DNA of 64,000 nucleotides from Verrucomicrobia bacterium Tous-C9LFEB (GTDB lineage: Bacteria > Verrucomicrobiota > Verrucomicrobiia > Methylacidiphilales > UBA1321): positions 62,001 through 126,000 of the forward strand of contig NEUU01000011.1 of assembly GCA_002304345.1 (NCBI GenBank). Reading direction: 5' to 3'. Position 1 is the stretch's first letter, and every line of letters starts with the position of its first letter. The translations under genes and the position numbers were made by a program. Under the pieces are notes generated by a model. It ran no database searches, was not told the origin of the DNA, and saw nothing but the letters and a program-made list of their open reading frames with translations. Of the stretch, positions 58,428 to 64,000 are shown one piece after another.

Positions 58428-60287
58428 CTAAATCATGTCCGGGAAAATCTTGAACTGCTCGTGGAAGTCCGACACGAAATCCTCGTAGGCGTAACTCGTG
58501 CGGCGACGCTTCTGCCACAGCAGCGCGGTCGATTCCATCTCAGCCCACGGCACGTCGCCCAGCAACGGTTCGCCGCTGTAACCAATCCCCATTTCCTTGC
58601 AAAATTGATTAGCCGAAACCAGCGCGTGCGTCAGCAACGGCAGCTTGTGCGCGTTCGGTCCGAGCGGGCGCTCATGCTGCGCGATCGCATCGATCATCTC
58701 CTTCGGAAAGAGATTATTGTTCAGCCACACCTCGACCAGTTCCGAGTGTTCCATGCCGAGAATCTCCCGCTCCACCCGGGACAAATGCTCCTCATCCCGA
58801 ACCGCTTTCTCAAGCGCGCAGAAGTACCCAAAGGGATAAAGCTCGGCCAGGATGATCTTGCCAATGTCGTGCGTCAGCCCCGTGACGAACTCCAGCCCGT
58901 TACGCCGCAGGTTGAGCGCATCGTACATGAAGTCCATGACCAACCCGACCGCGAGCTGATGATTCCAGAGCGGATACCAGTCGAAATTCACCGAGCCGCG
59001 CATCTCGTAATGGAAGGCAAAGTACGTCAGCGCCAGCGTATTCGCCCGCACCAATCCGAGCGTCTCGATCACATTCTCGTCGTTGAGCTGGTGATCCTCC
59101 GCCGAGCCCATGAACTTCGCCAGCCCGTAGGCGGCCTCGTGAAAATTCGGCACCCGCTCGAACGCCGTCACGATGTCCTCTTCGCGTCCCTTGCCCGGTT
59201 GACACAACTGGTGGAGCGTCTTGATCATCGGGTCGATGTTCAGCGGCTCCGTGCGCGACTTGAGCGCGTCAAGAATGCCTTCGCGCGTGATGTTGATATT
59301 CGCGTTCGTACCCGTGCTGCTCCACACTTCCGTGCTTTTGCGCAACAGCCCGTGCAACGATTCCATCGAGTAATGCGAGCGCGGCACCACCAGCGGCTTC
59401 GGCGGTTTGACCTCCACGATCTTCTCGTAATGCTCGTAGGTGAACTGCTCGACGTTTGTCAACGCCAGCGCCAGTTCCTCGTAATTCTGAAAGCGGTTGC
59501 CCGGTTTGCGCTCCATCATTTTCTGGATCAGGTTGATCCAGCCCGGCTGCACATGCGCTTCGTAGGCGGCGGCCACCGGAAACGGTTTTTCGAGGTGCCC
59601 CCACACAATGTCTTCCACGGTCGCACCGTCGAAGGGAGGGATGCCCACCATCAGGTGATAGAGCGTTGCCCCGAGGGAATAAATATCGGTCCGCTGGTCG
59701 GTCGCCTCGCGCGTGATCTGTTCCGGCGCCACGTAGGCCGGGGTGCCGAACGCTTCGCGCTCCCCTTCGCCGAGATCCGCCTTCCCCAGTTTCTTCGCGA
59801 GACCAAAATCGGTCAGCATGACCGTGTTGCTCTGGTCGATCAGGAAGTTGGCAGGTTTGATGTCGAGGTGAATGATGTTCGCCGCGCTCGCGGCGGCCAG
59901 CGCACCCACCGCCTGGTTCATGAACCACTGCGCTTCTCCGGTCGAGAACCGGCGATGACCCTCGATCCAGTCATCGAAGTTTTCCCCCTCGATGTACGCC
60001 ATGGCGTAAAAGGCAATCTGGTTTTCCACGCCAATGTAGTAAATCGGAACAATGTTCGGATGCCGCAGCGCTGCCACCGCGCGGGCCTCCTGCTGGAAGT
60101 ATTGGATATACTCCTCGTCCATCGCGAACTCAGGCCGCAGGACCTTGATCGCCACGTAACGCTCCAGGGCCGGTTCAAGCGCCTTGAAAACGGCTCCCAT
60201 TCCCCCTTGGGCAATTTTCTCGGTGACAATGTAATGCCCGAGATGAGTCCCGGGCATGATGTCGTGATAATTCGTAGGCTCTGACAT
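58428..60287 (-). CDS. Serine/threonine protein kinase fused to an HDOD domain
   Basis: A 619-residue cytosolic protein. Residues about 18-280 are a Hanks-type kinase: glycine loop AQGGMGAVFK, Lys in VAIKVLRPEF, catalytic HLDIKPANFL, DFG in LTDFGLAKK, and APEQ in PAYVAPEQITREATDQRTDI. HLD replaces the usual HRD, but the catalytic Asp and the Lys-x-x-Asn are kept, so activity is likely. Residues about 340-600 form an HDOD domain (MIKTLHQLCQPGKGREEDIV; GLTHDIGKI). HDOD domains are signalling modules related to HD hydrolases but often lack metal residues; here the HD doublet is present. The substrate and partners are unknown, and the gene has no linked phosphatase. Confidence 0.9.
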   Translation of the reverse strand: MSEPTNYHDIMPGTHLGHYIVTEKIAQGGMGAVFKALEPALERYVAIKVLRPEFAMDEEYIQYFQQEARAVAALRHPNIVPIYYIGVENQIAFYAMAYIEGENFDDWIEGHRRFSTGEAQWFMNQAVGALAAASAANIIHLDIKPANFLIDQSNTVMLTDFGLAKKLGKADLGEGEREAFGTPAYVAPEQITREATDQRTDIYSLGATLYHLMVGIPPFDGATVEDIVWGHLEKPFPVAAAYEAHVQPGWINLIQKMMERKPGNRFQNYEELALALTNVEQFTYEHYEKIVEVKPPKPLVVPRSHYSMESLHGLLRKSTEVWSSTGTNANINITREGILDALKSRTEPLNIDPMIKTLHQLCQPGKGREEDIVTAFERVPNFHEAAYGLAKFMGSAEDHQLNDENVIETLGLVRANTLALTYFAFHYEMRGSVNFDWYPLWNHQLAVGLVMDFMYDALNLRRNGLEFVTGLTHDIGKIILAELYPFGYFCALEKAVRDEEHLSRVEREILGMEHSELVEVWLNNNLFPKEMIDAIAQHERPLGPNAHKLPLLTHALVSANQFCKEMGIGYSGEPLLGDVPWAEMESTALLWQKRRRTSYAYEDFVSDFHEQFKIFPDMI

Positions 60288-60368
60288 CGCGGTAGCCTTA
60301 TTGGAACAAAATCAGCCGACTGACGGCAATCCGAATATTCAAGAAACTGACGAATTACTTCTGTCGGT

Positions 60369-61757
60369 CTATTGGGGCGATGTCGCCGCCACTTCCATCG
60401 AAGGATTGGCAGGTGCCTGAGGAGGCCCGTAAGCGTGTATCAACCCCGTCGTCACGGCATCCGCATATTCCTGGAAAATGCTGCCGTAAGGCTTTCCGTC
60501 AAAAAGCTTCGTCCCTTCGTAATCCCCCGCCAGCAAGCGCCGGTAGGTCACCGATTGATTCATGAAGTACGGCTCCGTGCACACGACCGGCCCGGAGTAA
60601 TTCCGGTTCGCCGCCAGATTGCGCGCCACGACATAACCCTGCCCCTGTGAAATCAAACGCGTGGTCTTGGAATCCCCGTAACGAACGGCAGGAAATCCGG
60701 TCTTTGTCTTGAACGCCACCGCAATCGCCCCGGCCACTTCCGCCTCCACCCCGCTCGCATCTTCCAGCAACTTGCCCACCATCTGGCGACGTTGCGTCAG
60801 ATCGGCCAATTCCTCTTTCGTATAGCTGCCGTGAACGAAAAAGATATTGCGATTGATCGGAGTCAATCGCCCCCGCCCGCTGTTTTGCGTGGCATTGAGG
60901 TAGAGCGTGATCGTGATGTCTGGTTGGAACTCCCGCCGGATCTTGTTTCCCCGCTCGGGGATTTCCGAGCCGCGGTAAAACAGCAGATCGGCCACGTCCT
61001 GCACCCGCTTCCCGATGTAAGCCTGCCGTTGCTCCAATGTCTTGTTCTCCAGCTTCGCCGCGAGCTTGGGATTCTTGTCCATCAACACCTGCACCGCCTC
61101 CGCCCTGAAATCCTTGGGCCGGAAAGGCGTCACCGGCTCCGTATCTTCCCGGACGAGAAACACCGTGGCGCCCAACTCGGTGAGTTGCTTTTTCAGGATA
61201 TGCGCCGTGATGATGTTGAGATCCCCCTCGTTCACCGGTGCGCTGCCGCGATAGCGGGTCGAGCGATTCTCCACCTGCGCCCACCGACCGCCGATATGGC
61301 CGGGGTCAATCGCAATGCGCAAATCTGTAAGCGGCTTGCCCGGAGGCTTCGGCAGGGCGCGAATTTCCGCCGGGGTCCGAAACGCCTTGGGCGCCACAGC
61401 GCGATGCTCCGCATCGGGAGCGAAATCGAGAGTGAAAACCGGAAGCTCTTTTTTCTTGGGAGAAACCCAGAATACGACGCGTTCATCGGTCACCTCCATG
61501 TACGGGCGAAGGCCATCGAACGGATCATACAGGCGGTCGAGCTTCTTTTCGAACTCGGCCCGGGTGATGGTCCGCTGCCACGGCTGGAGGACGAACCACG
61601 GATTCGGCGTCTCGATTTCGGGCACAGTATACGGCTTCGGCGGTTTCTCCACCGTCTTCTCCGCCAATACCGGCTGGACCATGGTGGCAGGTTTGCATCC
61701 CGGTGTGAGTAACACCGCTGCGACGACCCCGGATGCAACGACCTTCCGCAAAAGCAT
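60369..61757 (-). CDS. N-acetylmuramoyl-L-alanine amidase (Amidase_3)
   Basis: A 462-residue envelope enzyme. MLLRKVVASGVVAAVLLTPG then C resembles a lipoprotein signal, although the lipobox is imperfect. Residues 25-150 are a linker with conserved Trp/Arg segments. The catalytic Amidase_3 domain begins at LRIAIDPGHIGGRWAQVENR (first zinc His), continues with VNEGDLNIITAHILKKQL (Glu) and ITLYLNATQ, where the usual second-His position is not obvious, and ends near YGSIFQEYADAV. The family cleaves the lactyl-L-Ala bond of peptidoglycan. Possible loss of one zinc ligand, with insertion of about 50 residues (QRQAYIGKRVQDVADLLFYR), should be checked. It is a single gene upstream of panC on the same strand. 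Confidence 0.82.
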   Translation of the reverse strand: MLLRKVVASGVVAAVLLTPGCKPATMVQPVLAEKTVEKPPKPYTVPEIETPNPWFVLQPWQRTITRAEFEKKLDRLYDPFDGLRPYMEVTDERVVFWVSPKKKELPVFTLDFAPDAEHRAVAPKAFRTPAEIRALPKPPGKPLTDLRIAIDPGHIGGRWAQVENRSTRYRGSAPVNEGDLNIITAHILKKQLTELGATVFLVREDTEPVTPFRPKDFRAEAVQVLMDKNPKLAAKLENKTLEQRQAYIGKRVQDVADLLFYRGSEIPERGNKIRREFQPDITITLYLNATQNSGRGRLTPINRNIFFVHGSYTKEELADLTQRRQMVGKLLEDASGVEAEVAGAIAVAFKTKTGFPAVRYGDSKTTRLISQGQGYVVARNLAANRNYSGPVVCTEPYFMNQSVTYRRLLAGDYEGTKLFDGKPYGSIFQEYADAVTTGLIHAYGPPQAPANPSMEVAATSPQ

Positions 61758-61825
61758 GCGATACGTTGGGTAAACTCGCTCAAAAAATCAAGGCCTTTAC
61801 CGCCCCGAAAATGAAACGCCCCCGT

Positions 61826-62608
61826 TTATCGCTTCCGTCGCACCGGACGGTTGTCGATCAGGCGCGTCTTCCCCACCCAGACCGCCGCGCACAAACGCCC
61901 GTTGGCCAGTTCGACATAATCGAGCTTCACCCCCGCCACGCGACGCAATGCCTGCCGCAACCACGACTCGGGCTGCTTCTGCTGACTCGCCTGCAAGAGA
62001 AGGCGGGGGAAAGCCAACGCCTGTTGCCGCTCCTCGGGCGAGAGGTAGCGATTACGCGAACTCAACGCCAGGCCGTCCGCATCGCGCACGGTCTCAACCG
62101 GAATCACCTTCACCGGCACATCCAGGTCGCGCACCATGCGCTCGATCACGTCCACCTGCTGCGCGTCCTTGCGGCCAAAGTACGCCCGGTCCGGCAAAGC
62201 GATATTGAAAAGCTTCAGCACCACCGTGGCCACGCCGCGAAAATGGATGGGCCGCGAGACAGCACAGCGCCCCTTCGACAACATCGTTTCCTCCACCCAC
62301 GTCGAGAAATCCGCCGGATACAAGGTCGTCGGCGCGAGCACGGCGTCAACCCCGGCCGCGCGGCACAAGGCCAGATCCTCCCGGCGCGGACGCGGATACT
62401 TGTTCAAATCCTCCTTCGGACCGAATTGCGTCGGATTCACGTAAATGCTGACCACCACGCGATCATTCTCCCGGCGCGCCTTCTCCACCAAAGTCATGTG
62501 CCCGCGATGCAACGCGCCCATCGTCGGAACGAAACCGACGCTCTCGCCGGCGCGATGCCAGCCTTGGCTGAGTTGTTGCATGGCCCGCGAACTGGAAACA
62601 ATTTTCAT
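61826..62608 (-). CDS. panC: Pantothenate synthetase
   Basis: A 260-residue cytosolic enzyme that joins pantoate and beta-alanine with ATP. The HIGH-like motif is TMGALHRGHM (His34 and His37), the pantoate-binding region has SIYVNPTQFGPKEDLNKYPR, and the KMSKS-like part is LALSSRNRYLSPEERQQAL. GRKDAQQVDVIERMVRDLDV is the Gln/Asp ATP-binding segment. It is about 20 residues shorter than usual at the C-terminus but complete in motifs. There is no panB or panD nearby. It is divergent from the HupE fusion gene at 62699, 90 bases away. Confidence 0.95.
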   Translation of the reverse strand: MKIVSSSRAMQQLSQGWHRAGESVGFVPTMGALHRGHMTLVEKARRENDRVVVSIYVNPTQFGPKEDLNKYPRPRREDLALCRAAGVDAVLAPTTLYPADFSTWVEETMLSKGRCAVSRPIHFRGVATVVLKLFNIALPDRAYFGRKDAQQVDVIERMVRDLDVPVKVIPVETVRDADGLALSSRNRYLSPEERQQALAFPRLLLQASQQKQPESWLRQALRRVAGVKLDYVELANGRLCAAVWVGKTRLIDNRPVRRKR

Positions 62609-62698
62609 AAGCCGCCACTATAGATCGCCTCGGCCCGGTTGCGAATCGATTTTCAATCCTCTATTGACCCCTCCCCGGCCCGCGCTAAATTGAAACTC

Positions 62699-63700
62699 AT
62701 GACCTCCTCGCGACTTCGTTCCCTCGCCGGTCTCTCCCTCCCGGCGCTCACCTTCCTTTTCGCCAGCAGCCTCAGCCTGCACGCTCACCCGGGACATGAC
62801 GCCTCCGGCTTTGCGCCCGGTCTCGCCCACCCGCTCAGCGGCCTGGATCACGTTCTCGCCATGGTGGCCGTGGGCCTCTGGGCCGCGCAAATCGGCGGTC
62901 GCGCCCGCTGGGCCGTCCCCGCCACGTTTGTGGGAGCCATGACCCTCGGCGGCACTCTCGGGATGGCAGGCATCCCGGTTCCGTTCGTTGAACAAGGCAT
63001 TCTCGTTTCCGTTTTTCTGCTCGGATTGCTCATCGCATTCGCCGTCCGACTGCCCCTCGCGGCGACCGCTCCACTCGTTGGCGTATTTGCCCTGTGCCAC
63101 GGTTACGCTCACGGAGCGGAAGCTCCCGTCAATGCCTCCGCCCTCATCTACTCACTCGGATTCATTCTTGCGACCGCCTCGCTCCACGTGATCGGTATTG
63201 GGCTCGGCGTGATGATTCAACGATTCGGCTCCCCCGTACTCGTCCGCGCGGGTGGCGTGGCCGTGATCGCCTTGGGTGGCCTGCTATTAACCTCCGCCCC
63301 GGTGGAAGCCGCGCCGCTGGACAAACCGTTGCAATCGGTCATCGACCCGTATCTCGTGATTGCCACCGCCTTGGCCAGCGACTCCTTCAAGAACGTTCCC
63401 GAAAGTGCCGCGGCGCTGAGCAAGGCCGTTGAAGCCAATGCGAAAGACCTCCCGGCTACTCTGCCCAAGGAAGCCACCGCGCTCGTGCAAGCCAAGAATA
63501 TCGCCGCAGCCCGGCTCGCCCTCAAACCCCTGAGTGCCTCCCTGATTTCCGCGCTTGCCGCGCAAAAAGCCAAGACTGGTGCGCTCTATGAAGTGTTCTG
63601 TCCGATGTCCGGCTCGTGGCTGCAATCGGACAATAAGAAAGTCCGTAACCCCTATGACGCCACGATGGGCGAGTGCGGCGATTTCAAGCGCACGTTCTAA
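62699..63700 (+). CDS. HupE/UreJ-type metal permease fused to a DUF3347 domain
   Basis: A 333-residue protein from the ATG at 62699 (MTSSRLRSLAGLSLPALTFL). After a signal segment the HupE/UreJ unit (to about residue 200) has HPGHDASGFAPGLAHPLSG then LDHVLAMV, the His-Asp nickel/cobalt motifs, LALCHGYAHGAE-type LCHGYAHGAE, and six helices. From about residue 205 to the end is a DUF3347-like domain: DPYLVIATALASDSF, helical repeats, then YEVFCPMSGSWLQSDNKKVR and NPYDATMGECGDF, with the conserved Cys-Pro-Met and the late Cys. DUF3347 domains occur in periplasmic metal proteins linked to Cus-type efflux. The fusion suggests metal capture outside the membrane. Function is inferred only. Confidence 0.83.
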   Translation: MTSSRLRSLAGLSLPALTFLFASSLSLHAHPGHDASGFAPGLAHPLSGLDHVLAMVAVGLWAAQIGGRARWAVPATFVGAMTLGGTLGMAGIPVPFVEQGILVSVFLLGLLIAFAVRLPLAATAPLVGVFALCHGYAHGAEAPVNASALIYSLGFILATASLHVIGIGLGVMIQRFGSPVLVRAGGVAVIALGGLLLTSAPVEAAPLDKPLQSVIDPYLVIATALASDSFKNVPESAAALSKAVEANAKDLPATLPKEATALVQAKNIAAARLALKPLSASLISALAAQKAKTGALYEVFCPMSGSWLQSDNKKVRNPYDATMGECGDFKRTF

Positions 63701-63711
63701 AAAAGTGCTGG

Positions 63712-64000
63712 CTAGATATCGATGACCGGTCCGTTGCCCGGCGGCGGATTCCGCGGCGGCTCGCGGCGAACCACCTTCGTTTTGAAATTCGCCCCCAGCA
63801 GCATACTCACCAGGCTGATGATGATCGATCCGCCGAGCGCGGACCAGAAGCCCGGCACGTGGAATCCTTCCACCACCGAACCGACGAAGTAGAGCAAAAG
63901 GGCATTGATCACCAGCACGAAAAGCCCCAGAGAAAAGACCACCAGCGGCAGCGTGATCAACAGCAGGAGCGGTCGCACGAACGCATTCACCATGCTCAAC
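63712..64000 (-). CDS. Phage-holin-like small membrane protein (PF04020 type), N-terminus beyond the window
   Basis: The reverse strand is open to the right edge. The visible 96 codons begin LSMVNAFVRPLLLLITLPLV and continue with FSLGLFVLVINALLLYFVGS and GFWSALGGSIIISLVSMLLG. This is the C-terminal two thirds of the four-helix family often called 'phage holin family protein' or YvlD-like. The TTG at 63999 is therefore not a start; the first helix lies beyond the window. The cytoplasmic tail is basic and proline-rich (VRREPPRNPPPGNGPVIDI). It is convergent with the HupE fusion gene. These proteins are common in envelopes and rarely phage-derived. Confidence 0.8.
   Translation of the reverse strand, partial: LSMVNAFVRPLLLLITLPLVVFSLGLFVLVINALLLYFVGSVVEGFHVPGFWSALGGSIIISLVSMLLGANFKTKVVRREPPRNPPPGNGPVIDI

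Noticed and set aside
58461..60284. Forward frame opposite the kinase
   Set aside because: The reverse-strand kinase motifs are unambiguous, and the forward translation has no recognisable features.
63997..63999. TTG at 63999 as the start of the last gene
   Set aside because: Family proteins have another helix before this point, so the gene continues beyond the window.

Overview
The window is a chromosomal stretch from a free-living, GC-rich, Gram-negative, respiring bacterium. Type II secretion genes including a secretin, heme A synthesis, System II cytochrome c maturation, porphobilinogen synthase, PII and peptidoglycan enzymes all point that way. The Ser/Thr kinase-HDOD fusion, the gene mix and intergenic spaces packed with inverted repeats make me favour the Planctomycetes-Verrucomicrobia group, most likely Verrucomicrobiota. 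This is an inference from style, not a proven placement. I saw no rRNA, tRNA, CRISPR array, transposase or phage module.

Layout. 1-10 kb: an exported protein cut by the left edge, an NDH-2 type NADH dehydrogenase, a SOUL-like protein with a small membrane partner, fmt, an HtrA protease, a TPR protein, then a reverse-strand run cstA > CYTH-like > two half-size ChrA proteins. 12-25 kb: a UvrD-like helicase, a VWA protein, a sodium:solute symporter, an aldo/keto reductase, Nif3, gpmI, hemB and an L,D-transpeptidase whose membrane anchor lies in another frame joined at an A10 run. 25-47 kb: secretion/pilus assembly in two loci. The reverse-strand locus has two tandem GspE/PilB ATPases, one GspF/PilC and a polytopic membrane protein. 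The forward locus has a third ATPase, a second GspF, an exported protein, pseudopilins G, H, I, J and K, GspL-like, GspM-like, a GspC/PilP-like protein and the secretin GspD. PII (glnB) and ychF lie between them. 47-57 kb: a phosphoesterase, then ctaB and ctaA facing away from a copper-type P1B ATPase, resB and ccsA, which together look like a cytochrome maturation region. 57-64 kb: a YhaM-like OB-HD protein, the kinase-HDOD fusion, an amidase, panC, a HupE-DUF3347 fusion and a membrane protein cut by the right edge.

The most unusual property is the repeats. At least eight families of short inverted repeats fill most intergenic spaces. Many sit flush against stop or start codons, and several have become coding sequence: in the GspJ leader, over most of the first 130 codons of the GspC/PilP-like gene, and at two places in the P-type ATPase. 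Two diverged copies of a roughly 60-residue mini-ORF with a shared upstream block occur 39 kb apart. The L,D-transpeptidase homopolymer junction and the HupE-DUF3347 fusion are the best protein-level candidates for new biology. All family assignments come from reading motifs, without database searches.
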